Below the pieces are notes generated by a model. It was not told the origin of the DNA. It searched no databases and saw only the letters and a list, made by a program, of their open reading frames with translations. A program made the position numbers and the translations under genes. Shown here piece by piece: positions 9,018 through 17,613 of a stretch of 44,223 bases of DNA. Origin of the DNA: Pseudomonadota bacterium (GTDB taxonomy: Bacteria; Pseudomonadota; Gammaproteobacteria; Burkholderiales; JAJZUU01); the NCBI GenBank assembly GCA_021848325.1, contig JAJZUU010000019.1:1-44223 (forward strand). The letters are read 5' to 3'. Every line of letters starts with the position of its first letter. Position 1 is the first letter of the stretch.

Positions 9018-10281
9018 TATCCAGCGCCTCGCCAGCCATGCCGTGAGCCGGGTGCTGGCGGGGCGCAACCTGTCCGCCGCCCTGCAATCCGCGTGGCGGC
9101 GCAAGCCCGGGCTTTCCGCCCAGCAGCGGGCCGCCATCCAGGACCTGAGCTACGGGGTTTGCCGCCACTACGGGAGGCTGCAGGCCGAACTCGAGCGCCT
9201 GCTGGACAAGCCCCTGCACGACGAGGACCTGCGCTGCCTGCTCCTGGTGGCGCTCTACCAGCTTCAATACAGCCGGGCAGCGCAGCATGCCGTGGTCGAC
9301 CACGCGGTCAGGACGGCCGCCGCGCTGGGCAAGGGCCGCGCCGGAGGCCTGGTGAACGCGGTGTTGCGCAACTTTCTGCGCAGGGACGAAGCCTTGGCGG
9401 AGGAACTGGCCGCCGACCCGGTCGCGCGCTATTCCTATCCCCGCTGGTGGATAGAGAAACTGAAGGAGCAATACCCGGCCCGCTGGGAGCTTATACTGGA
9501 GGCGGGCAACCAGCACCCCCCGATGACTCTCAGGGTGAACGCCCGGCGCGCCAGCGTCGACCAATACCTGCAATCCCTGGCGCAACGCGGCATCGAAGCG
9601 ACGCCGCTCGGAGCCGGCGCGGTGCATCTGGCCCGCCCCCTGCCGGTGGACAAGCTGCCGGGTTTTGCGGAAGGAAGGGTCTCGGTGCAGGATGCCGGAG
9701 CCCAGCAGGCGGCGCAACTGCTGGACGTGGCCGACGGCATGCGGGTCCTGGACGCGTGCAGCGCGCCGGGCGGAAAGACGGCCCATTTGCTGGAACGGGC
9801 CGACCTTGATCTGGTGGCATTGGACAGCGATCCCGAACGGCTGCAAAAAGTGGCGCAGAACCTCGCGCGGCTGCGCCTGAGCGCGCAGCTGCTGGTGGGG
9901 GACGGGGCACAGCCCGGGCAATGGTGGGACGGGAGGCCGTTCCAGCGCATCCTGGCCGACGTACCCTGCTCCGCTTCGGGGGTGGTGAGAAGGCACCCGG
10001 ACATCAAGTGGCTGCGGCGCGAAAGCGATTTGCAGCAGTTCGCCGCCCAGCAGCGGGCGATTCTGGATGCGCTGTGGCGCTGCCTGGCCAGAGGTGGTAA
10101 ATTGTTGTACGCAACCTGCTCGGTCTTCGCCGAGGAAAACGGTTTGCAGATCGCAGCCTTTCTCGAGCGACACGAGGACGCGAGGCGGATGCCTCTTGCC
10201 GGACTGGAGTCCCTGGAAGGGCAGCTGATACCGGACCCCCTGCATGACGGCTTCTACTACGCATTGCTTGCCAAGGCCTGA
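9010..10281 (+). CDS. rsmB: 16S rRNA (cytosine-967-C5)-methyltransferase RsmB
   Basis: Methylates C967 of 16S rRNA using SAM. The N-terminal NusB-like RNA-binding domain covers about residues 1-140, and the methyltransferase core follows. The core has motif [12 protein letters not shown] (248-258), the paired catalytic cysteines C320 ([15 protein letters not shown]) and C370 (YATCSVF), and the C-terminal DGFYYALL. The proposed start is the TTG at 9010, overlapping the htpX stop by 8 bp, because [16 protein letters not shown] is the conserved family opening and no ATG is available nearby. A GTG at 9043 would remove conserved residues. Confidence 0.93.
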   Translation: MLDIQRLASHAVSRVLAGRNLSAALQSAWRRKPGLSAQQRAAIQDLSYGVCRHYGRLQAELERLLDKPLHDEDLRCLLLVALYQLQYSRAAQHAVVDHAVRTAAALGKGRAGGLVNAVLRNFLRRDEALAEELAADPVARYSYPRWWIEKLKEQYPARWELILEAGNQHPPMTLRVNARRASVDQYLQSLAQRGIEATPLGAGAVHLARPLPVDKLPGFAEGRVSVQDAGAQQAAQLLDVADGMRVLDACSAPGGKTAHLLERADLDLVALDSDPERLQKVAQNLARLRLSAQLLVGDGAQPGQWWDGRPFQRILADVPCSASGVVRRHPDIKWLRRESDLQQFAAQQRAILDALWRCLARGGKLLYATCSVFAEENGLQIAAFLERHEDARRMPLAGLESLEGQLIPDPLHDGFYYALLAKA

Positions 10282-10936
10282 GTCTGCGCTTGAGGGCGTA
10301 ATCGCTTCCACCCCGCATTCCTTCTGTCCGCCGCACCCCGGGGGCCTGGGGGGCCTCGGCCCGAAGCGCCGGTGGGCCGCCGGCAAGTCCTTGCCCTATC
10401 GGCTCCTCCTGCTGGCCCTGGCCCTGTTTGCCCTGACGGCAAGCGCGCGGGCTGACGGGATTCAGGTCAAGGCGGCGGCGCTGGATCTGGTGGACGAGGT
10501 CTATCAGCTGAACGCCGAATTCGATATCACCCTGGGGTCGAAGCTGGAAGAAGCGCTGGCCAAAGGCGTGCCGCTCTTCTTTGAGGTGGAGTTCCAGATG
10601 CTTCGGCCCCGCTGGTACTGGTTCGACGAAGAGATCGCCGATGTCCGCCAACTCTATAGGCTGAGCTACAACGCCCTGACCCGGCAATACGAACTGAGCA
10701 TGGGGGGCATCCACAAGAATTTCGTGACCTTTGCCGAGGCCAAGGAGGCGCTGAGCCAGATCCGGCAATGGCAGGTGCTTGACCGCAGCCTGGTAAGGAG
10801 ACATGGGGCCTACGAGGCCGGGCTGCGCATGAGGCTGGACGTTTCGCAGCTACCGAAACCGCTGCAGGTCAATGCACTGGCGTCCAAGGACTGGAACCTG
10901 GACTCGGATTGGCGGCGGTGGACGTTCACACCATGA
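10244..10936 (+). CDS. Exported DUF4390 protein
   Basis: DUF4390 proteins of unknown function are regularly encoded just before ntrY in betaproteobacteria, as here. A signal-like hydrophobic segment (LPYRLLLLALALFALTASARA, residues 50-70 of this frame) is followed by the domain DGIQVKAAALDLVDEVYQLNAEF and WYWFDEEIADVRQLYRLSYN. The only ATG in frame (10244) overlaps rsmB by 38 bp and leaves an odd 49-residue leader. A TTG at 10391 would place the signal peptide at the N-terminus and give about 181 residues. Neither has a clear ribosome-binding site, so the start is uncertain although the gene is not. It is probably periplasmic or membrane-anchored. Confidence 0.85.
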   Translation: MTASTTHCLPRPESALEGVIASTPHSFCPPHPGGLGGLGPKRRWAAGKSLPYRLLLLALALFALTASARADGIQVKAAALDLVDEVYQLNAEFDITLGSKLEEALAKGVPLFFEVEFQMLRPRWYWFDEEIADVRQLYRLSYNALTRQYELSMGGIHKNFVTFAEAKEALSQIRQWQVLDRSLVRRHGAYEAGLRMRLDVSQLPKPLQVNALASKDWNLDSDWRRWTFTP

Positions 10937-10991
10937 TGGCGCCGGGCCGCTTGCCGGCCGCGGGCAAAGGGCGCGGCGCCCGAATCCGAAA

Positions 10992-13115
10992 ATGAGATAC
11001 ATAGTCGTCCTCAGCATCAGCCTGGGCGCGGTGCTGCTCTACCTGCTTTCCAAGGCGAGCGCCAACACCACCCTGTTCGCCCAGAACTATCCTCTGCTTC
11101 TCGCCCTCAACAGCGGACTGGCGGGCTGCCTGCTGCTGCTGATCGGCTACCAGTTGTGGGCGCTGCGGCGCAAGATCAAGGCGAAGGTGTTCGGGGCCAA
11201 GCTCACCCTGCGCATGCTGCTCATGTTCTCGGTCATGGCGCTGCTGCCGGGCGCGGTGGTGTACGGCGTCTCGGTGCAGTTTCTCACCAAGAGTATCGAG
11301 TCGTGGTTCGACGTGCGTGTGGACAATGCGCTGGAGGGGGGGCTGAGCCTGGGCCAGACCGCCCTAGACTACCTGCTTCGCGAACTCACCAAGAAGGCGG
11401 AGGTCATGGCGGTGGCCCTCTCCGAGCGCCCTTCCGGCCAGCATGTCACCATGCTCAACAACCTGCGCGAGCAAGCCGGCGTGCAGGAGGCCACCCTGTT
11501 CAGCCAGCGGGGCACCATCATCGCCTATGCCAGCAGCGAGCGGGGGGAACTGCTGCCCGATTTGCCGAGCCCGTCGGTGATGCGCCAGGTCAGGCAGCAG
11601 CGGCCCTTCGCCATGATCGAGTCGCTCCCCGGCAAGGGCCTGTACCTGCGCGTCGTGGTGCCGGTGAACGTGCTGAGCCTGACCGAGGATATCCTGGTGC
11701 TGCAACTCATGCAGCCGGTGCCCAAGCAGTTGGCCCGGGACGCGGAGTCGGTGCAGGCGGTGTACCGCGACTACCAGGAGCTGTCGGTGTCGCGCCTGGG
11801 GCTCAAGCGCCTGTACGGCCTGACGCTGACGCTGACCCTGCTGCTCGCGCTGCTCTCCGCCATGGCGCTGGCGTTCCTGCTGAGCGAGCGGCTCGGCGCG
11901 CCCCTGGGCCTGCTGGCCGAGGGCACGCGGGCGGTGGCGAAAGGGGACTTCAGCCTGATGCAACCGGTGCACAGCAACGACGAACTGGGTGCCCTGATCC
12001 AGTCCTTCAACAGCATGACCCGCCAACTGGCCGAGGCGAGGGGGGTGGTGGAACTCAATCAAGAGCAACTGGAGAGCGCCAAGGCCTATCTGGAAAGCAT
12101 TCTGGCCAACCTGTCGTCGGGCGTGTTCACCCTGGACGAGGGCTATCGCCTGAGGACGCTCAACCCCGCCGCCGCCCAGATTCTGGGGCTGGACCCCTCC
12201 GAGCTGCACGGCCTCGAACTGCACCAGTGGGGGCCGGAAGACGGGGGCCTGAGGGCGTTTGCCGCCCAGGTGTGGGAACAGTTCCAAAACGGCGCGGAAA
12301 AGGAATGGCAAGGTCAGGTGGAGTATGCCGGCCCGTCCGGCACCCAGATCCTGCTGGTCAAGGGCACGCGCCTGCCGGCGGGGACCTACAATGGCTATCT
12401 GGTGGTGTTCGACGACATCACCCACTTGGTGCAGGCCCAGCGCAACGCGGCCTGGGGCGAAGTGGCGCGGCGCCTGGCCCACGAGATCAAGAATCCCCTC
12501 ACCCCCATCCAACTGTCCGCCGAGCGGCTGGAGCACAAGCTGGCACCCAAATTGGGGGAGGCGGATGCGGAAATGCTCCGGCGCTCGACCCATACCATCG
12601 TCAGCCAGGTGGCGGCGATGAAAAACATGGTGGATGCGTTCAAGGAGTACGCGCGCTCCCCCGCCCTCAATTTGCAGGATGTGGACCTCAACCGCCTGGT
12701 GAGGGAGGTCGTGGTGCTGTACGAATCGTCGGGCATCGCCATTCACCTCGATCTGGCAACGCGGCTGCCCATCATCAGGGGCGACATGACCCTGCTGCGC
12801 CAGGTGATGCACAATTTGCTGCAGAACGCCCAGGATGCCCTGACCGACGTCCTGCACCCGGCCATCACGGTGCGCACCGAGGCCGACGGGGCGTGGGTCA
12901 GGCTCATCATCGAAGACAACGGCAGCGGCTTTCCCGAGCCAATCCTGACCCGGGCATTCGAGCCCTATGTGACCACCAAACCCAAAGGGACCGGGCTTGG
13001 CTTGGCGATTGTCAAGAAGATCATCGACGAGCACAACGGTCTGATCCAGGTCGACAAGCGCCAGCCCCACGGCGCCCAGGTCTGCGTGTCCCTGCACCGG
13101 ACGGAGAGCATTTGA
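10992..13115 (+). CDS. ntrY: Sensor histidine kinase NtrY
   Basis: Membrane sensor kinase of the NtrYX system, linked to nitrogen and redox responses in proteobacteria. The protein has 707 residues. Membrane helices lie at about 4-21, 37-57 and 74-96, then a periplasmic sensor region (about 97-270) and a helix at 273-297. HAMP covers about 298-350 and PAS about 365-480. The dimerisation/phosphoacceptor box has H497 in RRLAHEIKNPLTPIQ, and the HATPase domain has NLLQNAQDAL, DNGSGFP and GTGLGLAIV. The ATG at 10992 was chosen because the frame upstream runs through the DUF4390 gene. ntrX starts 1 bp after the stop. Confidence 0.95.
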   Translation: MRYIVVLSISLGAVLLYLLSKASANTTLFAQNYPLLLALNSGLAGCLLLLIGYQLWALRRKIKAKVFGAKLTLRMLLMFSVMALLPGAVVYGVSVQFLTKSIESWFDVRVDNALEGGLSLGQTALDYLLRELTKKAEVMAVALSERPSGQHVTMLNNLREQAGVQEATLFSQRGTIIAYASSERGELLPDLPSPSVMRQVRQQRPFAMIESLPGKGLYLRVVVPVNVLSLTEDILVLQLMQPVPKQLARDAESVQAVYRDYQELSVSRLGLKRLYGLTLTLTLLLALLSAMALAFLLSERLGAPLGLLAEGTRAVAKGDFSLMQPVHSNDELGALIQSFNSMTRQLAEARGVVELNQEQLESAKAYLESILANLSSGVFTLDEGYRLRTLNPAAAQILGLDPSELHGLELHQWGPEDGGLRAFAAQVWEQFQNGAEKEWQGQVEYAGPSGTQILLVKGTRLPAGTYNGYLVVFDDITHLVQAQRNAAWGEVARRLAHEIKNPLTPIQLSAERLEHKLAPKLGEADAEMLRRSTHTIVSQVAAMKNMVDAFKEYARSPALNLQDVDLNRLVREVVVLYESSGIAIHLDLATRLPIIRGDMTLLRQVMHNLLQNAQDALTDVLHPAITVRTEADGAWVRLIIEDNGSGFPEPILTRAFEPYVTTKPKGTGLGLAIVKKIIDEHNGLIQVDKRQPHGAQVCVSLHRTESI

Positions 13116-13116
13116 G

Positions 13117-14391
13117 ATGAGCGTCAGCGAGATAATGGTGGTGGACGACGAGGTCGGAATCCGAGAACTGTTGCTGGAGATCCTGCAGGACGAGGGTTAC
13201 CGGGTACGGCTCGCGGAGAATGCCAGCCAGGCGCGCAGCATGCGCGGCCAGGGGCGGCCCGACCTGGTGCTGCTGGACATCTGGATGCCGGATACCGACG
13301 GCATTACCCTGCTCAAGGAATGGGCCAGTTCCGGCCAGTTGACCATGCCGGTGGTGATGATGTCGGGCCACGGCACCATAGACACCGCGGTGGAGGCGAC
13401 CCGCATCGGCGCCTTCGATTTCCTGGAAAAGCCCATCGCCCTGCAGAAGCTGCTGGCCACCGTGGGGCGCGCACTGAAAAAGGGCGAGACTCAAACCAGG
13501 CCGGATCTGAGTCTGTCCAGCCTGGGCAAGAGCCCCGTCGTCGCGGATTTGAAGAAGCGCTTGGCACAGATCGCCAACCTCAAGACCTCGGTGCTGCTGG
13601 TCGGGGAAAGGGGCTCCGGCGCGGAGCTTTGCGCCCGCTTTCTGCACGCCCCCAATACGCCTTGGCTCGCTCCGGACCCCGCGCAACTGCTGGAAGACCC
13701 CGGTGCCCTGCTGGAACGGGCCCGCGACGGGCTGCTCTTTCTGGAGGACGTGGGAGAGTTGGGCCGGCTCGAGCAAAAGGGGCTGATGCTGGTCTTGAGC
13801 AAGCTGGAGAAATACAACGTCCGGCTTGTTTGCGCCACCGCCCGATCGTTGCCGGAAGGGGTGGGGCAAGGGTTGTTCGATGCTGGCCTGTACCATGCCC
13901 TGAGCGGGCTGACCTTGTCCATCCCCAGCCTGCGCGAGCACCGGGAGGATATCCCCGATCTCGCCAACATGCTGCTGTCGCGACTGGTGGAGGCCGGGGC
14001 GGTGCCTGCACAGGAATTCAGCATGGCCGCCCTGAATGCCCTCAGAAATCACGGCTGGCCCGGCAACATGGCGGAACTGGCCAACGCGGTGAAAACCTTG
14101 GCCCTCACCGCGCTGGGAGACGAAATCACCCTGGCCGACGTGAACCGCGTGCTTTCCCAGTCGGACCGGGTGTCCGAAGGCCAGGCGCCGCCCCAGGATC
14201 TTTCTCTGGACCTGCCGCTGCGCGAGGCGCGGGACCTGTTCGAGCGCGCCTACTTCGAGCACCACATCAAGCGGGAGTCGGGCAACATGAGCCGGGTGGC
14301 GGAGAAAGTCGGGCTCGAGCGAACCCATCTCTACCGCAAGCTTAAACAGCTCGGCGTCAAATTCTCCAGGCGCGGCCTCGGCGACGACTAA
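13117..14391 (+). CDS. ntrX: Response regulator NtrX with a degenerate sigma-54 AAA+ domain
   Basis: Partner of NtrY, 424 residues. The receiver domain has D10 and D11, phospho-acceptor D54 in VLLDIWMPDTDG, and K105. The central AAA+ domain is shortened and degenerate. The Walker A position reads GERGSGAE (163-170), lacking the GK pair, and there is no GAFTGA loop. The arginine-finger/sensor region is also weak, although LLFLEDVGEL, PSLREHREDIP and NHGWPGNMAEL are still recognisable. A Fis-type helix-turn-helix closes the protein (GNMSRVAEKVGLERTHLYRKLK). It therefore probably binds DNA and responds to phosphorylation, but is unlikely to activate sigma-54 polymerase by ATP hydrolysis (inference). 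Confidence 0.93.
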   Translation: MSVSEIMVVDDEVGIRELLLEILQDEGYRVRLAENASQARSMRGQGRPDLVLLDIWMPDTDGITLLKEWASSGQLTMPVVMMSGHGTIDTAVEATRIGAFDFLEKPIALQKLLATVGRALKKGETQTRPDLSLSSLGKSPVVADLKKRLAQIANLKTSVLLVGERGSGAELCARFLHAPNTPWLAPDPAQLLEDPGALLERARDGLLFLEDVGELGRLEQKGLMLVLSKLEKYNVRLVCATARSLPEGVGQGLFDAGLYHALSGLTLSIPSLREHREDIPDLANMLLSRLVEAGAVPAQEFSMAALNALRNHGWPGNMAELANAVKTLALTALGDEITLADVNRVLSQSDRVSEGQAPPQDLSLDLPLREARDLFERAYFEHHIKRESGNMSRVAEKVGLERTHLYRKLKQLGVKFSRRGLGDD

Positions 14392-14437
14392 ACCCCCCCG
14401 CGTGCCGAATTCGGCATAAACTCCCGCCTTTGACGCA

Positions 14438-14876
14438 GTGCCGCTGGTGGTGCTGGGGGAGGCCACCGACGTGGACCTGCTGGAACAGGAAAACGTGGAG
14501 GACATGGACGTGTTCTGCGCCGTCACCAACGACGACGAGACCAACATCATGTCGGCGCTGCTGACCAAGCGCATGGGGGTGCGCAAGGCCATCGCCCTGA
14601 TCAACCGCGGCGCCTACGTGGACCTGGTCCAGGGCGGACAGATCGACGTCGCGGTCTCCCCCGCCCAGGCCGCCATCGGTGCCCTCCCGCCCCACGTGCG
14701 TCGCCGTCGGCGCCATCGTGCGAGGGGACGAGGTGCTGATCGCCCACCACGACACCATCATCGAGCCGGAGGACCATGTGATCCTGTTCGTGATCAAAAA
14801 GCGCATCATCCCCAAGGTGGAGAAGCTGTTCCAGGGGCGCGTAGCAGGCTTAATCCTAGGAGCCTGTCGGACTTAA
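14438..14876 (+). pseudogene. trkA: trkA remnant (Trk potassium uptake regulatory subunit), truncated with an internal deletion
   Basis: Two pieces of TrkA are readable. From 14438, LVVLGEATDVDLLEQENVE, DVFCAVTNDDETNIMSALL and ALINRGAYVDLVQGG match the second NAD-binding half. Near 14680 the reading frame changes, and a region that should link the two regulatory pieces is missing. The text resumes as VGAIVRGDEVLIAHHDTIIE and VILFVIKKRIIPKVEKLFQ, the TrkA C-terminus. The first half of the gene (a full TrkA has about 458 residues) is absent. The 3' end runs into repeat copy 2 at 14856, replacing the last few residues. trkA-trkH normally follows ntrX in betaproteobacteria, so this is a decayed gene in its ancestral place. 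No trkH is seen. Confidence 0.85.
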
Positions 14877-15062
14877 AGGAAATCGGCTGCAAATCCGCCT
14901 GACCGGTCCATATTTCGCCGCTTTTTTGGTCAATAGAACGACTATTGACCTGCAAAATCGACAAAATCTGTCCTCGACCAGCCGAATTTTGCGAGCAGCC
15001 GCTACGCGGCTTGCCTGCCTGACCCGCTTCGCTTCGATTCTTCAAGTCCGACAGGCTCCTAG
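14856..15062 (+). repeat. MITE-like repeat, copy 2, with a 39-bp internal insertion
   Basis: Same termini and core as the other copies, but 207 bp long: 39 extra bases are inserted after CCAGCCGAATTTT near the right end. Elsewhere it carries the two substitutions that distinguish copy 4 from copies 1 and 3 (ATCCGCCTGACC and CCTCGACCAGCC). It interrupts the 3' end of the trkA remnant. Bases 15063-15167 downstream show no feature beyond the TPR gene leader. Confidence 0.9.
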
Positions 15063-15167
15063 ATTCCTCAGTTGACCGTTCATCGAAAGACGTAGCGCAA
15101 TAACTCAGTGAGGCAAGTCCCCGGCCGGGGGTAATTTAACTTAACTTGACGCAGGTATAGCGACGCC

Positions 15168-15503
15168 ATGGCCTCAGCCATTATCCAGAGCCTGGAAAAA
15201 ATGCTCGCCGCCGGCAAGGACAGCGCCCTGCTGCGCTTCAGCCTGGGCAACGAGTATCTGAAGATCGACGACCCCGCGGCCGCCGCCCGCCACCTGGAGC
15301 GGTCGGTGGCGCAGGACCCGGCCTATTCCGCCGCCTGGAAGCAGATGGGCAAGGCGCTGACCCTGGCCGGCCGGCCCGCGGAGGCGCTCGCTGCCTACCG
15401 CCGGGGGATCGAGGTGGCACAAGGCAAAGGGGACTTGCAGGCCGCCAAGGAGATGGCGGTATTCGCCAGGCGCCTGGAAAAGCAAGCCCCTTCCCTGCAA
15501 TAA
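15168..15503 (+). CDS. Small TPR-repeat protein
   Basis: A 111-residue protein with roughly two tetratricopeptide repeats. LRFSLGNEYLKIDDPAAAAR with LERSVAQDPAYSAAW form the first, and KQMGKALTLAGRPAEALAAY with RRGIEVAQGKGDLQAAKEMA the second. TPR helices mediate protein-protein contacts; the partner is unknown. There is no signal peptide, so it is probably cytoplasmic. It stands alone between repeat copy 2 and the marR promoter, 100 bp upstream of marR. The ATG is the only reasonable start. Confidence 0.8.
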   Translation: MASAIIQSLEKMLAAGKDSALLRFSLGNEYLKIDDPAAAARHLERSVAQDPAYSAAWKQMGKALTLAGRPAEALAAYRRGIEVAQGKGDLQAAKEMAVFARRLEKQAPSLQ

Positions 15504-15546
15504 GACGGCGCAACGACCGCTGCGACGCCACATACGCAATCATCCC

Positions 15547-15574
15547 TTGACGAGATAGTCACGCCAGTTATAAT
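15547..15574 (+). promoter_or_regulatory. Sigma-70 promoter of the marR-emrAB operon
   Basis: TTGACG (15547-15552) and a perfect TATAAT (15569-15574) are separated by 16 bp and lie 30 bp upstream of the marR ATG. This is the best -35/-10 pair I noticed in the window, consistent with a strong promoter that needs repression. Confidence 0.75.
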
Positions 15575-15589
15575 TGCGGATGTAATTAT
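15570..15589. promoter_or_regulatory. Candidate MarR operator overlapping the -10 box
   Basis: ATAATT-N8-AATTAT is a 20-bp AT-rich palindrome that overlaps the TATAAT box and covers the start of transcription. MarR-family proteins typically bind palindromes of this size at their own promoters, so autorepression by the adjacent marR product is the simple reading (inference). Confidence 0.6.
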
Positions 15590-15603
15590 CCGGGGGCCGA
15601 TCC

Positions 15604-16098
15604 ATGGCAGACAGCTTCACCGTTTTTGAGCACGGCATCGACAACGTGGCGCAACGCCTGCCTGGCCTGCCGCGGCAAGAGGTGGTGCTGACACGGCTGT
15701 ACTTCTTCCTGTTCGCCAAGCTGAACGAGGACCTTAACCGGCTCCTGGCGGAGCACGGCCTCAACACCAGCACCCTGTTGGCCCTCACCATGCTCTATTC
15801 CCGGCCGGACAACAAGATCATCCCCTCCGACCTCAGCCTGGTGATGGTCTCCTCGCGCACCAACATCACCCGCTTGGCCGACGACCTGGTGAAGAACGGC
15901 TGGGTAGACCGCCGCGCCTGCCGCGAGGACCGGCGCAAGGTGTTTCTCTTGCTCACCGCCAAGGGGCGGGAGATGGTGGAAAAAGTCCTTCCCGTTCAGT
16001 GGGCCCATGTGATCGATCTCTGGTCCGGATTCGCCCCGGAAGAAAAGGCCTTGCTGGAGGCGCTTCTGCGCAAGCTGCTGGCCCGGGTGGCGCAGTGA
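15604..16098 (+). CDS. MarR-family transcriptional regulator of the efflux operon
   Basis: A 164-residue winged-helix repressor. N- and C-terminal helices for dimerisation flank the DNA-binding core: LALTMLYSRPDNKIIPSDLS, the recognition helix region VSSRTNITRLADDLVKNGWV, and the wing RRACREDRRKVFLLLTAKGR. The DxR motif of the wing (EDRRK) is intact. In the EmrR/MprA-like subgroup the repressor releases DNA when small phenolic or lipophilic compounds bind; the actual ligand here is unknown. First gene of the operon, 47 bp before the outer-membrane factor gene, directly downstream of a promoter with an overlapping palindrome. Confidence 0.9.
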   Translation: MADSFTVFEHGIDNVAQRLPGLPRQEVVLTRLYFFLFAKLNEDLNRLLAEHGLNTSTLLALTMLYSRPDNKIIPSDLSLVMVSSRTNITRLADDLVKNGWVDRRACREDRRKVFLLLTAKGREMVEKVLPVQWAHVIDLWSGFAPEEKALLEALLRKLLARVAQ

Positions 16099-16145
16099 TC
16101 GTTACAGGCGGGACTATTTCTGGTGAAACTAATCGGCGGCGGACG

Positions 16146-17594
16146 ATGAGCCAACTCGCTCTTTGGCTGGTCCTGGCAGCCTCGCTGGCCGCTGCGGGCT
16201 GCGCAACCCTGCCGCGGCAGGGGGCGCAGGCCCGGATCACCGAATCGTACGCCATGGGGCGCGCTGTTTCGTCCGCGCTGGACTCTGCCGAATTCACCAC
16301 CGGGGACTGGCCGGACACGACGTGGTGGCGGGCTTTCGGCGACACCCAGTTGGATCGGCTGCTGGCCGAAGCCCTCGACCGCAACCCCGACCTCAAGATT
16401 GCCGCCGCCAGGGTGCGCCTGGCCGAACAGCAGGCGGCCGTCCTGCGCGCCGCCACCCGTCCCGCCCTGTCGCTCGACGCCGACGCCAGCCGTCAGCGCC
16501 TGAGCGCCAACGGCCTCATTCCGCCACCCCTCGGCGGCAGCACCCTCACCCAGGGGGAGGGCTTTCTCAACCTCGATTACGACCTGGACTGGTGGAACCG
16601 CAACGGCGCCGCCCTGGAGGCGGGGCTGGACGAGGCGCGGGCGGCCGCCGCCGGGGCCGCCGCGGCAAGGCTGGTCATCAGCACCGCCGTCGCACAAGCG
16701 TACTTCGCCTTGCAGGGGGGCCTGGGGCGGCTGGGGGTGGCGCGGGACGCCCTGGCGCAGCGCCGCACCGCGCAGCGGTTGATCGATCTGCGGGTGGGGC
16801 GCGGGATTGAGGGGGCCCTGGCCGCACGCCAGGCCGAGGCCGAGGCCGCGGACGGCGAGACTGCGGTGATCGCCCTGGAAAGACAGGTCGATGTCGACAA
16901 GGTGCAACTGGCGGCGCTGATCGGGCGCGGACCGGACGCCGCCGCTTCCTTCGACGCCCCCCATGCCGCGACGGGGCAGCCGTTTCCTTTACCCAGGGAA
17001 TTGTCCCTGGACCTGCTGGGCAGGCGCCCGGACCTGACGGCCCTGCGGTGGCGGGTGGCGGCCGCGGCGCAGCGGATCGGCGTGGCCAAGGCGGGTTTCT
17101 ATCCCAATATCAATCTGGCGGCCTTCGCCGGGCTGCAGAGCATCACCCTGGGGCAACTCCTCAGCCGCGACAGCTTGGCCGGCTCCGCCGGCTTCGCCCT
17201 GCACCTGCCGATCTTCGAGGGGGGCCGCCTGCGCGCCGAGCTGAATGCCCGGTACGCCGAATACGACATCGCCGCGGAGCAGTACAACCGGGGGCTGCTG
17301 GACGCGGTCAGGGACGTGGCGCAGCGCCTGGCCCAACTGCGCTCGGCGGCGGAACGGCAAGCCCCCCAGCAAAAGGCGCTGGCGGCGGCCCGGCAGGCCT
17401 ATGACCTGGCATTGCTGCGCTATCGGCACGGCCTGACCGACTACCTTGGGGTGCTGGCGGTGCAGCGCGACCTGCTGGCGCAACGGCGACAGCAGGTGGA
17501 CTTGGCCCAGGCCCGCTTGCAGAGCACCGTGGCCCTGATCGAGGCCCTGGGTGGCGGTTACCGGGCGGCGCCGGCGGCGGCCGCCTCCCACTGA
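16146..17594 (+). CDS. Outer-membrane efflux lipoprotein (NodT/OprM type)
   Basis: Outer-membrane channel of a tripartite exporter. The 482-residue protein has a lipoprotein signal peptide ending SLAAAGC (lipid-modified Cys18). Two repeated outer-membrane-factor domains follow, recognised from WWRAFGDTQLDRLLAEALDRNPDLKIA, ARLVISTAVAQAYFAL, LGRRPDLTALRWRVAAAAQ and GFALHLPIFEGGRLRAEL. The start is the ATG at 16146, because the frame upstream overlaps marR. It sits between marR and emrA and is followed after 19 bp by emrA with an AGGAG site, so it is the dedicated channel for this pump. Confidence 0.93.
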   Translation: MSQLALWLVLAASLAAAGCATLPRQGAQARITESYAMGRAVSSALDSAEFTTGDWPDTTWWRAFGDTQLDRLLAEALDRNPDLKIAAARVRLAEQQAAVLRAATRPALSLDADASRQRLSANGLIPPPLGGSTLTQGEGFLNLDYDLDWWNRNGAALEAGLDEARAAAAGAAAARLVISTAVAQAYFALQGGLGRLGVARDALAQRRTAQRLIDLRVGRGIEGALAARQAEAEAADGETAVIALERQVDVDKVQLAALIGRGPDAAASFDAPHAATGQPFPLPRELSLDLLGRRPDLTALRWRVAAAAQRIGVAKAGFYPNINLAAFAGLQSITLGQLLSRDSLAGSAGFALHLPIFEGGRLRAELNARYAEYDIAAEQYNRGLLDAVRDVAQRLAQLRSAAERQAPQQKALAAARQAYDLALLRYRHGLTDYLGVLAVQRDLLAQRRQQVDLAQARLQSTVALIEALGGGYRAAPAAAASH

Positions 17595-17613
17595 ATTGGC
17601 AGGAGAAAGACCC

